From Pisaster brevispinus (taxonomy: Eukaryota > Echinodermata > Asteroidea > Forcipulatida > Asteriidae): a stretch of 64,000 nucleotides of DNA. This document shows positions 11,581-23,100 of this stretch, piece after piece. The notes below the pieces were generated by a model. That model searched no databases, was not told the origin of the DNA, and saw only the letters and a list, made by a program, of their open reading frames with translations. How positions within the stretch are numbered: position 1 is the stretch's first letter; the number at the start of each line of letters is the position of its first letter. Made by a program: the position numbers and the translations under genes. Location: positions 14,852,087 through 14,916,086 of the forward strand of contig JAMKCF010000015.1 of the NCBI GenBank assembly GCA_023634235.1, read 5' to 3'.

Positions 11581-13223
11581 AATATACCCTTAACTCATAA
11601 ATACTCAACTTATATAACACATTAACAGATTTATATTTTTGTACTGTAACCAATTCTAAATTATTCGCCACAGTTTGCTGTGACTAATTATTTGTATGTT
11701 CTAATTGTTTACTTATTAAGATTAATATAATTTCTTAAAAAAGCTGCAAGGAAAGAAAGTTTGAATTGTGTTCATAAAAGTCTACCAAACCAGTATTCTC
11801 CCTCAACAGCGGTCCGCAGTGGTCCATGAGGACCAGCCAAACTTCAGTCCAAGTGGCCCGGCTGGCTATAGTTCATGGTTGAAAAGAGTACCCATTGCAT
11901 TTGAAATAAGGACTAGTGAAAAGCTGACGGACTAGTGAAATGACAAGCTAACTGGTCCTGCTGGCCAGTCACTGAAAGAGTCAAGGGAAAACCCTGCAAA
12001 TACTTTGTCAACAGAATAAAATAGATGCTCCACTTGCTGCCAGGGAGCAGAGATGTTTATCTTCAAACATATTAATATTTTCTATTTTTCTACCTCTATA
12101 TAAACTAACTTCCAATGTATTCTACTTGACCACAAATAAATAACTAATTTTTCCACACTAAGAAGGTTTCAAAGCTTTTTATTTGATCACACCAGGGCGG
12201 AGGAACAAAAAAAGTACATTGATATGACAATAAAATATCAAGATTGGGTGCAAACATTTGTTAAATCTTGCAAGCAGAAATGAAAATTTAAAAGCAATAT
12301 TAGGTAAAAAGGGGGTTACAATGCAATATTTTTGGATCTGCCCCAAAAATAATTTGCATACACTTTATAAGGCAATCAACTAGTAGCAAGGTATTTGGTT
12401 CTTGCAGAAAACAAAAATTCTGACGTCATATATTTGTAGTGAGTGACGCCAGTCTACAAAAGCTCATCCTGGTGAAAGGATTGTGCAGAACTTGCTGTCA
12501 ACTTGCTGTTTTTTTTTTTACCAACACTTAGAGGGGTTAACAATAACAGCAGAACACTTCTGCAAATCTCCCCCGTTTGTCCTCGGTGTTTACTTGGCAT
12601 GAAGTCAAACACTGGCCGTAATTAACATTTGGTGTATTTACATGTTGACGAGTCAAATGTACAATATTTTGTAAAATTAAAACACATGAAGTAGAGATAA
12701 ATCTACCATTTTAACATACCATGGAAACCCTTCTCTTGAACATTTTGAACTTTTGTTTGTGCACCAAATAGTGAACAAGGCATCTTTCCCCAATACTCTG
12801 TGCTTTTTAAAAATCTCAATTCTCGTCTCCCTCAAAATAAACTTACAGTTCCTACAGACTACTTTCTTAAAACCCTGGAAATTTTTTGGGGTAAAGCTCT
12901 CACAAAAGAGGTCTTATAAATTTGGGATACAAAACTCCATGCATAAAATGATACGCTGTTAAGCCTATTAAAAATAGACTTTTATGTCAGTGTGACCATA
13001 TTCTCCCATTTAAATCAATGTAACCAAGCCGAGGCTGGAACAAAAATAGTCTGAATCCTTTTTGTACAATATTAATTGAATTATTATTGAATATTAGCAT
13101 CTATTACTGTTAATGGATACAGGAAACATGACCTACTTGAGTGTCGGTGTATTTCACTACACAAAATTCTCACGACTGAAAAGGTAAATCATCAACATGA
13201 AGATTCCGCCTTTTAACAACTAC

Positions 13224-13257
13224 TATAAATAACCGGCGTATGCAAATTTATGCAAAT
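13224..13257 (-). promoter_or_regulatory. Tandem octamers plus TATA-like box
   Basis: On the minus strand two perfect octamers, ATTTGCAT, lie 10 bp apart (13250-13257 and 13240-13247) and are followed by TATTTATA at 13231-13224. Paired POU-binding octamers one helical turn apart upstream of a TATA-like element are a plausible promoter arrangement. No gene has been identified downstream of it on that strand. Confidence 0.35.
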
Positions 13258-13264
13258 GCTGGTC

Positions 13265-13550
13265 TCATCTATATGCAAGGGAGGGGAAAGGGTGGGCAGG
13301 TCCAGGATGGCCGACAAGAAAATGCAATGGACCCCCCCCTGAAAAAGAGGGTCCGCTTTCCGTCCCACATTGGCAGCCCTCCCCATTTGCTCTCCCGAAC
13401 TCCAGCGGCCGACATCACCACACCCCTTTGACCTCGAGGGGTCAAAAATATAACCTCACAGCCACAAGACAGACTTATGCCGGGTCTAGTCCAGCAAATG
13501 GGGAGGGGGCTTCGGGGGCTCTTAACCCCCTCCCAACAAATCTTCAGTGC
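13265..13550. other. GC-rich island with short hairpins
   Basis: About 285 bp of GC-rich sequence stands out from AT-rich surroundings. It contains small foldbacks such as GGACCC...GGGTCC (13329-13354) and TTTGACC...GGGTCAAA (13428-13447). A minus-strand frame stays open across it, but its composition is biased and no domain is seen. Confidence 0.45.
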
Positions 13551-16499
13551 TGCATGAAGAGACATTTCTGACTTTGATTCCGAGAAACGTTGGTTGGGAA
13601 GGAGTGGTGAAATTTACCTGAATATTTTGTTTTATCCCCAAAATACGTCTTGTACTGGAAGGCACATGGTTACTAAAAACAGGTCTAGGTTCACTCGTAC
13701 AAATCATGCCATGTTAAGAAAACATCCAGACAAATGGAGGATCACGGCCGCGTAGACTTGATAATGAAAAGGCAGTTGAGCTTGTGATCTATTCCAATAA
13801 CTTTACAAGAAAATTACTCTTTGTTTTTAAAAACGGAAGATATAATTTCTGAATTCTGCTGAAAATGTGTTTTTCAATGGTACCCAACAACATGAGGAAG
13901 CCCAGGCACGCCTACCAGTCAGAAAGTACAGCTCAACATGAAATTACTCCAAATGTAGGAATTATGCATTTTGAATGTAGTTCTTGTAATGTATTGACCT
14001 TGATGACCATGGATGTAACTCATGCAATGATACAACTGCTTTCTGATTGGCTGATGGAACTGCTTAATTTTTTTTCACCTGACCTCTGACCTTAACATAG
14101 TGTATGGAGCGCCTGTTGTTGTATAAAGAATGGTATCAAGACATGGATACTACATTGTCTAGTAGCAGGTCACAAATTCACTTCTCAAAAAGTTCACAGC
14201 CCTTTGAACCTTGAGTACACAATGTCAGTATTTTTTTACAGCATGTTCCTCCACTAGTCTCAATCAAAACTGACAAACACAACTGTCCATTCATCAATAA
14301 GAATCTGCTCAGAAAATTCCACTCGTAACCTAAAAATTCCCGGTGACATTTTTCATAAAATTGAAAAAAGACTAAAGGCACTCATGGTAGGCATATTATT
14401 TTCTGAGCTGTATAATTTCTAAACAACATCTTTAATATAAGCGAAATTAATTTGAATGAGTTTAATAGCTACAAATCAAGGTAAAATTAACAAGTGTTTT
14501 AGAATAGGAAAAATGTAGTCACTTATTAAAAAGAAATTTCTTATTAAAAAGAGATAAAGTATCATACTTTTGAAATTGCAACAATTTACTTTTTTCACTC
14601 ATAAGTATATTAGACATTCAAATGTCCACTGCTCGAATTGTTTACTGTCATCTGCAAAACAATATGGTTGAAAAAGAAGAAAACAATTTATAGAAAAATA
14701 AACAAAGTGAGTACAACACTTATGGGTTTGTTTGTGTACACTCCGCAAAACACAATTAAAATTGTGTACATTTTCATTAGCTTATACCAAAAGGATTTAA
14801 AATTAAAATACACCGAAGTCACAAGTTGATAAAATAAAAAGTATCTTAGTCGCTTTATAAATTTGCTTAATGCTTATTGTGAAGTTAGCAAGCAAGTAAA
14901 ATATACATGTTTTTTTTAAAGATGCATATAAATAACAATACATGTACAAAAAAAGGAAAAGAAAAAAAGGTGAGTTGGTTAAGTTCAGTAAACAAACTGA
15001 ATATAAAATGTGAGAATTATTAAGTTGTGAAAGAAACTTTACTTCAATTAATCAATAAATCAAAAACCAATTTGCAAAAAAAAAAAAATTACTTTGTATT
15101 TTCAGTACTGTTAATTTTTTAATAAGTGATTAGTTATAAAGCTACACTCTACGTAATTTCTTCCACACTAAATTCATTCTAAGAATTTTTTCCAGAATTT
15201 CCTCATAATGTTTGCCCACATTTGGCAGGTCTGGTGCCGTTCTTCTCATTCTTCTTTTATAGTAGAACTGCGTTGGATGCCAGACTGAAATCTGAACTGT
15301 TTCTTTCAGTGCAGTTTAAAAAAAAAAACATCAAGTTTTTCCTTACGACAAAAATACAGTTTTTGACAAAACTTGATAGTGTAACTTGAATCAATTGACA
15401 TCCAATAATAAACGTTCATTGGTTACATATTTTGAAGAAACCTAGTCAAGCTTTTTTTATAATTATGATTATAAAATCAGTTTTGAAGAAAAATATTATT
15501 GCTAATTTCACTGGTGCAAAATATGTAGTAGTCAATCAATACAACGTTGTTATATTGTGTGTATGCACTTTTTCATGCAATCTATAAGCTAGCAACATAG
15601 TCAAAAAATATATTTACATATTCAAATAAAACCACCAAAACAATTAATTTATTGTGTTACATTCTCATAAACAACTAAAACTAACATCAAAACTGGAAGA
15701 CATCGATTTAAAAACGGCTTGGTAGAGACCCATCACGATGCGGCCATCTTGGTCTTGTACCCGGAATCCACATCATACATCTGTAAATAGTGGGTCATTA
15801 CATCACAGGTACCCGACTATAGTGTTGCATCCATATCATTCTGGACCATATGTTTACATGCATATTGAAAATCCAAAATGGCCGCCGAATGACAATACAT
15901 CTATTGCATATAGACACTAACGTCACAAAAGAAAGGTGCTCACAAAAGCCAAAAAAACACTTTTACAATCTACAGCAAATTGCATATATATAATAAATTT
16001 TAGTTTTTTTTTGTTAAAGCATAAGCAGAGAATATAAAACTTCTATCGATATTTAAGACACTGTTAAATACATATTGCCAAGCTGTGAAACTAACTCCAA
16101 GAATGAACTTTTTAACGTTTGGTTTTAGCTATACACAATTTTTTTTAAAGGTCAATGAAAGATTTGAAGTAAATTATAACCAATTTACTAAAAATATTTC
16201 ATTTTCCTTGTTTTTTTTTTAGCCCACACATTCCAAGGGCCATTTCAAAAATGCTGTCCAATTCCCTTCAATTTAAAGCCTTTACTAATTCACCTAATTT
16301 TCATCCCAGAAATCACGGCAAATAATAAAAGTTATGCTTTTACAACCAATTTAAGCAAGCTTTATTTACAATATTGTCATGATTGGTTGCAAATTTCGGC
16401 TAATTTAAATATCACAAACAGTCCTGATCGATCAACTTCCCCAGAAGTTGTATAAATTTATCGAAAATGAAGGATCAGTGAGGGTTGAGGTCAATGAAA

Positions 16500-16900
16500 C
16501 TATTTGATTGGGGTACAAAATATCCCAATCAGTAGTGACAATTCCACCTTACATTATTTAAATTCTCCCAATCGGGGTATACTTTTACCTCAATTGGGAC
16601 CTTCTTCCAGTAAGGATATCAATGGTTCCCAAACAGGGTATATTTGAGTAGAGTGATGGCTTCTGCCTCAGTCACTGTCCAACAAACTATCCCAATCGGG
16701 GTATACTCCTATAGGAACCCTCTCCTCCCAATCAGAATATCAATGATTCCCAATCAAGGAACTTCTGGTTGATTATTTCAAAGTAATCCCCCAAACTACC
16801 CTGACTGGGATACACCTTTATCCAGATCGAGTCAATATCTCCCATTGAGGATATAAACAAATCCCAATTCAGGGATCTTTACAAAAACTCTCCCCGTTTC
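16500..16900. repeat. Dispersed repeat family H (CCCAATCGGGGTATA motifs)
   Basis: The block is built from repeated CCCAATCGGGGTATAC-like words and their partial inversions, with GATGGCTTCTGCCTCAGTCA in the centre. The same organisation occurs at 22720-23070, including GGCTTCTGCCTCAGTCACTG. It appears to be an interspersed repeat with internal palindromic subunits. Confidence 0.7.
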
Positions 16901-17097
16901 CTACTAATGTTTGACACTCGTCTACAGTGCAACAATAACAAGAAATCTCCCCCCCCCAAATCCAAAGCAACCATTGACCAAAACTCCCCATGTTACTAAA
17001 AACTAATCTTAAGTCATTTCACACCCTAAGCTGCTCCACAATGTGTAGTGACCCCAGGTCACGCCTCTGCTGATATTCATTTTATTTATACAGGAAT

Positions 17098-17175
17098 CTA
17101 GGGTGCATGGTGCTTGCAGTACGGCTGGCCCCGGTCAGCGTAGAAGGCCTGTCCTTCTAGGGGAGCGCCACATGA
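17098..17175 (-). CDS. PDZ-LIM exon 14: LIM4 second finger and stop
   Basis: The exon follows TTTTTCATAG and encodes SCGAPLEGQAFYADRGQPYC, then KHHAP and TAG at 17098-17100. The APLEGQAFY...PYCKHHA pattern matches the final LIM of Enigma proteins (NLEGQPFYSKK...PLCKKHA). Joined to exon 13 through the only visible GT-AG pair, the second zinc finger reads C-S-N-P-S-C, two residues longer than the normal C-X2-C. Confidence 0.88.
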   Translation of the reverse strand, partial: SCGAPLEGQAFYADRGQPYCKHHAP

Positions 17176-20100
17176 CTATGAAAAAGAAGATCAAATAAAA
17201 AATAATGGACGGAAAAGAATTACAAAATAATCCAACACAGTAGAGCCAAATTTCATATGCTGTTAAGCAGAGAAATTCGCTTAGCACTGAAACAATCCTG
17301 CAAAGCAAAAACAGGTTACCAGCGAAAAAAGTCATATACAGTGCACTGGTTGTGACTGGTTCTCCGCTTAACCTTACTCAGTAGTCTTTTCAGCTTAACA
17401 GAAAGAAAGAAAAGTGATATTTGAAGTAGTATTTTTTGTTTACCGGATTAGAGCAATTGAAGCACGTTGAATGCCACTGCTTCTTCAGTGCCTCGACCCA
17501 AGCATCTCCAGGCTCTACTGGGTAGTTACATCCAGCACAGCGGACAGAGAACAACGCCTGGTAGTCTGTAAACAGGGAGAACAAATCATACAAACTCATA
17601 TTTGGCGTCTGGTGTTGGACAAGTGATTATCACAAGAGAGATTGGTGGGCTGCACAATTGTTCATTTAAAGCAATATTTTCTGCCGAGGAAACTGTTAAA
17701 AATTCTTCCCAAAAATGAAAAACAAAGAAATATATATATTGGTTAAGGTTAACAATACGTGTTTTTGTTTTTTGTTTTCTTTTTCTCCAGTGTTGTCGTA
17801 ATTTTCTTCTTACCCTTCTTGCAGTAGGGTTTACCCTCGCTGATGTGGAAGGCAGTTCCGGTTATCGGCTCGTTGCAATGATGGCAAAGGAAGCAGTCCT
17901 GATGATAGGAATTCCCCATCGCTTGGACACATCCCTGAGATCGAGAAAGAAAACCACGATAAAAATTGTTGAGATGAGAAAGACTTTAAAGAGTCGGTAA
18001 AACTCTAGTGTCTGCATGCTGTGGTTTTTCAGTTCGTTTTGTAATTTCGTTTTTTATTTTCAAATCATTAGACTCAGCCCCTTGAAATACTGACGAAACA
18101 AAACTGCAACAGCGTTATCAAAAGTCTGACAAAAGTCTTGCATAATTTTGGGTTGAACAAAGAAAAAAATTACTAGAGCGGGACTCGAACCTGTGACCTC
18201 CGGACTAATGTGCTGGCGATCCACCAACTAAGCTATCTAGCCCTAATCGGCCATTCCATGGCAAAACAGTTCATCTCAAAATTGTTTTGTTTTTTATATC
18301 AGATCATTTATAGGTACACTGAGGGTGCTTTTTCCATTTCAAAGTTTCAAAGGCATACAATGTAAATGCCCTTGTCAATTCTCACCCCTTGGGAGATGCT
18401 CCTATGGCAGATGGCACACTTTGGAGCGTACAGGCTGTTGAAGTCCTTCTCGCAGTAGACTTTGCCGTTCTGCTCCATGAAGCCCTGATTGGACAGGTTC
18501 TCGTGGCAGTGGACGCAGACAAAGTGCTCAGGATGCCAGTTGCGTCCAACGGCAGAGACGAATGCGCCCCTAAAGAAGAAGAAGATTTATTCGCAATTAT
18601 TTTAAAGTTCTAGCCCTCTGGTGCCTGACACCGTATTTATCCTTCATCCAGGAATGGAGGATCAAACTAGGATCCGATCCCGCCATGCAGTCACACAGAA
18701 ATCAAAGAAAATCACTTTTGTGCACAGGTGCACAGACACCGTCAACATTTCACTGAGTTGCCCATGATTTTTGGAGATTCAAATTTTTTTCAACATCCTC
18801 TTATTGTTTTCAAATCAATGGAGGCACTTCACTTCAGACAAAGTTATTTTGAAGGATGCTTACTACCATTACCATCTTTATAAGAAGCAAACCTTCGGAT
18901 AAAAATTACACAATTTCTTGTCAGGTCATTACCAAAGAAAGACCCTCCTCTAAAGGTATTTTACAGGACTGGTATGGATAAAAATCATCTTTGTTTAATG
19001 TTAGTCTGAAAGCTACTGGTTATGAAGTCCATACTTGAACCATTTTTTTCTGTGAAATATTTCCCTCTGAAATGAAATCATATTCTAGAGAAACTGTATC
19101 TTAAAATCTATTTTGTCAGCTCTACCAATCCTGTAAAACACCTTTCAGAAAGCCTTATTTCTGTGACCCGTGGTTACTGTAACGTGAGTATTGCCTGTAT
19201 CTCACCTGATGATGCTGTCACATCCGTCACACATTGGGGTGCGTCCAGCCGATGAGCCGCCCCCGCCTGCCGGCGTCGGGGCGTGCTGCCTGGGCTGGTT
19301 GGCCATGGGAGCGCGGCTATGTTGAGGCGCTCTGGAAAACGTGGGCGGCGGAGGAGGCGGGCCTGGAGGGTGGGAGGGATTAGATCAACACAAATATTAA
19401 AAACAACGAGGACTGTGAGTGGAATGCAACTGTTGGGGCCGGCTCTACCCGAGGAAAGATTCACACTGGCAGGAAATGACACACCTAGGGTTAATGGTTT
19501 ACTCACGCCAGTGAACGCCAGGCAACTGTTGAGAGATTAAATCTTGGATTATAGCAACATGTCCGCGAGTTTATTGTGCTTGTAATCTAGTGGCCCAGAG
19601 GTCAACCAAAGTATCAATCTCCGACCTACAGTAAACACGTTGAGAATGATGTGCAGATTTGTACACAGCCCATAAGTCAATACAAAGTGAGGACAAGGAA
19701 GTTATGTCTGTTTTTCTTTAATTGTCATTTTATATGGACACATAGTTTGTCAGGAAATTATGTATCTTTCTGTTTCGGGCCTGGGCCCAATCTCATAAAG
19801 CTGTTTAGCAGAAGATACTGCTTAGCTAAGTGCAAAATGAGAGGGGCACCAGTCGCAACAATATAAACTTTATGGAATGTGGGCTGGTAACCTGTTTCTG
19901 CTAAGCAAGATTACTCTGTGCTTAGCAAGTTTTTGTGCTTACATGCTTTATGAAATTGGGCCCTGGTTTTTATTCTTGGGCATGCATTCAGTATTCACAT
20001 GTTATAATTTCAGTACCTGAGAGGTTAATGAGGGTAAGAAATGAAGTGGGTTTAGTTTGTTGAGAAAATGTAAAGTAATTAAAAGAGTTGCATATAGGCA

Positions 20101-23100
20101 GGGTGTACTTTTGGTAATTACTCAACAAGTTAATGACCATAAACACTTAATTGGTAGAGAGCACTGGAGAGCTGTTGATATTATAAAACATTGTTACAAA
20201 CAAACCCTTTTTAGGTAATGAAGTTTTAGAGAAAGAGGTAGTTTTTTCACCCCAAAATTTGAGAAAGGCTTCAGGCCTTTTCTCAGGCATCTGAAAGCAC
20301 ACAATTCTAAGTAACAAGGGTGTTTTTTCTTTGACTATTTTCTTGCAACTTCGATGACCAATTGAGCCCAAATTTTCACAGGTTTGTTATTTTATGCATA
20401 TGTTGGGATACACCAAGTGAGGATACTGGTCTTTGACAATTACCAACAGTACACCCTGCCTTTAATGAGAACTGGAGATTTTTGAAGGTTTTGGGGGTGG
20501 GGTGGGGAGGGGATGGGTTGGGGAGGGGTCATTTTCTTGACGCTGGGTTATTACAATCCAGGGTTGAGAAACAGACAGTGTCTGCTGAATGAACCTTGCT
20601 GTGACTGGGTTGGGATTGGGGTCCGCTGTCACTGTGGGTGGGAAGGGGTTCTTGATAACAGGGTGAGACGGCTCTTTGGGCAACTAGGGTAATGGGTAGT
20701 TACAAGCCTCCAATGCAGTCTGACTAGGCATCTGTTTGCTGTGACTGGGTGGAGATGGGGTTTCCAGTGTGGGTTGGGGATAGCTGCTGGGGAATTGAGT
20801 GAGGGAGAGGGGGTTGGTTCAAGAGCTAGAATCCTCTTACCTGGGGCACGTGGTGGTTGGTTCATGGGATTGAGTGAGGGAGAGGGGGTTGGTTCAAGAG
20901 GTAGAACCCTCTTACCTGGGGCATGTGGTGGTTTGAGTGAAGGAGAGGGGGTTGGTTCAAGAGCTAGAACCCTCTTACCTGGGGCACGTGGTGGTTTGAG
21001 TGAGGGAGAGGGGGCTGGTTCAAGAGCTAGAACCCTCTTACCTGGGGCACGTGGTGGTTTGATTGAGGGGGGGGGGTTGGTTCAAGAGCTAGAATCCTCT
21101 TACCTGGGGCACGTGGTGGTTGGTTCATGGCGCGGGGTACCGGGTTGCTACGTGCTTGAGTAGCAATCTGACTTGGAGTCTGCTTGCTGTGAACACAAAA
21201 TGGGACACAAATTTCAAGAAAAATTGTGTTAATTTAGTATCATCGATATCGCTGTCAGAGAAAGTTAAAAGAATAAAGGACTGGTTAGAAAATTCCAAAG
21301 CTTGTTCATCAAAAATATTGTGGGTAATGTTTTTTAAAGGAGATTCATGAACAAGTTATTGGAACCATTCTTTTGTAGAGCTTAAAGGTTCAGAACATTT
21401 CAAGACAAAACTGGCTGTTTTCATAAGTTTGTGGAAGAAAGATTTGATGAAAATTACAAAGTTAATAGTCACTTTGGCCTTGGTAACCTTGACCAAGCAA
21501 CTCTTTAAGGTATTAGAAAGCTAGGACCTGCTTAACAGGCCTTGAATCGATTTCATAAAGAGCTAAGACTGATCTTAAGTACGAATCAAACTTTAAGAGG
21601 GGCTCCAAGTTCAAACTAAGTTTTGTGATGCACTCACTTTCCAATGGATAGAGTCCTCATGAAAGTCGGACAAAAATTACAAGTCTCTAACTCAATTGAG
21701 AATGGAGTAAAATGCCATTTCATTTGATACTCTTTCAGAGCGTAATTTGAAACATGACGTCATCGGACATCAAAAACAAAGGAGTCTGTACATTCCAAAG
21801 AGGAATTTTTGTGTCAGTCCAAAGGTCAAATTCAATGCCTTTTTGATTGAATGTCATCAAAAGTCAGGAAAGAACTAAATATTCTCTGTACTTATGAACA
21901 GACAATATATTTGAAATGTGATGTCAATGAACGTAATCACAAATTCGGTTCGCCCTAAATAAACAGAAGTCATGCAGCAACAAGTAAACCTTTTTTAGCA
22001 ATCAAGAGATTGCAAAAAATGAACGTTGTACACAGTCTGCAAATCTGAAATTTAAAATGAGTTAAAACGTTTGAAATATACATACAACTGGTAAGGCACT
22101 GTCACAAATGAAAAAAAAGAAAAAGAAAAAAGAATATATATATATACACACAAAATTTTATGACAGAAAAATATAAAAGTATGGAACAAAACACAACTAC
22201 CTAAACTACAAACTGTAATATTTGATAACATAAGCGTACGTACGAGTGCAAACACTATCAAAATAAAAAACACAAAACAAATACACATACAATCTTAAGT
22301 TTGTACTTTTAACTTTGACAAAGTAAAGTTAAAAGGATGGGAGACAGACACCAAAATACAAAGTTCTAAGTTGCAAACGAAGAATCATAAATTTATCCTC
22401 AAATATGATTTAACTTATGAAATACAAATAAAGGATTAATACTTAAAATTCTTGCATCACAAATCAGTTTTTGCCTTTCACCGCCATACCTTACTAACTG
22501 GAATATGTTTAACAATTTGTTACAGTGGACCAAAACTCTGACCAAGCACCTTGGGCAAGAATACCCCCAGTCTTTCGGTGGCAAAGCTATCATGAGTGGT
22601 TGATACACCTGCATCGGTTACCAGAGGGTGGTGGGTTCCAGTCCTGCCCTAGTTTTTTGTACATTTCAAAATCACTGAAGGAATTAGTTTTCAAAACACT
22701 GATTGTCAACATAGCTCACAACATAATGACCCAATTGGGTTATACATATACCCTATTTGGAACCCAATTTACCCAATGGGGATATTTATGTACCCCAATT
22801 GGGGTATATATATATAGCTGCAGTGATGGCTGCTGCCTCTGTTACTATCCAAAGTGGGATATACTTATACCCTGATTGGAACCCTCTCCTCCTAATGGAG
22901 ATATAAATGGTTCCCAAATCAGGGTACACTTGGGTGCTGTGGCGGCTTCTGCCTCAGTCACTGTCGAACAAACTATCCCTATTTGGGATATACTTACACC
23001 CCAATTGGAGCCCTCTTCACCTGATAAGGGTATCATTATTCCTAATCAGGGAGCACTTAGATGTTATGGTGGTGAAAGGCAAAATTGAAACATTTAACCA

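Larger units (their letters stand above)
11581..17097. other. Intergenic region between sulfotransferase and PDZ-LIM gene
   Basis: The 3' UTRs of the two convergent genes should lie at either end. Candidate AATAAA signals follow the sulfotransferase stop only at some distance (near 12013 and 12135), so the polyadenylation site is not fixed. Aside from the island at 13200-13550 and the repeat at 16500-16900, the stretch is AT-rich (especially 14400-16400) with no recognised gene. Confidence 0.5.
19363..21103 (-). other. Intron between exons 9 and 10
   Basis: The intron contains FB1 (19782-19964), FB2 (20097-20465), partial copies of exon 9 with its acceptor (about 20530-20745), and a 63-bp array of exon 9 donor copies (20800-21115). 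No further exon is proposed. Confidence 0.7.

Noticed and set aside
20741..21163. 140-codon plus-strand ORF with repeated LSEGEGVGSRARTLLPGARG units
   Set aside because: It is the antisense of the 63-bp exon 9 donor array; a period divisible by three keeps it open.
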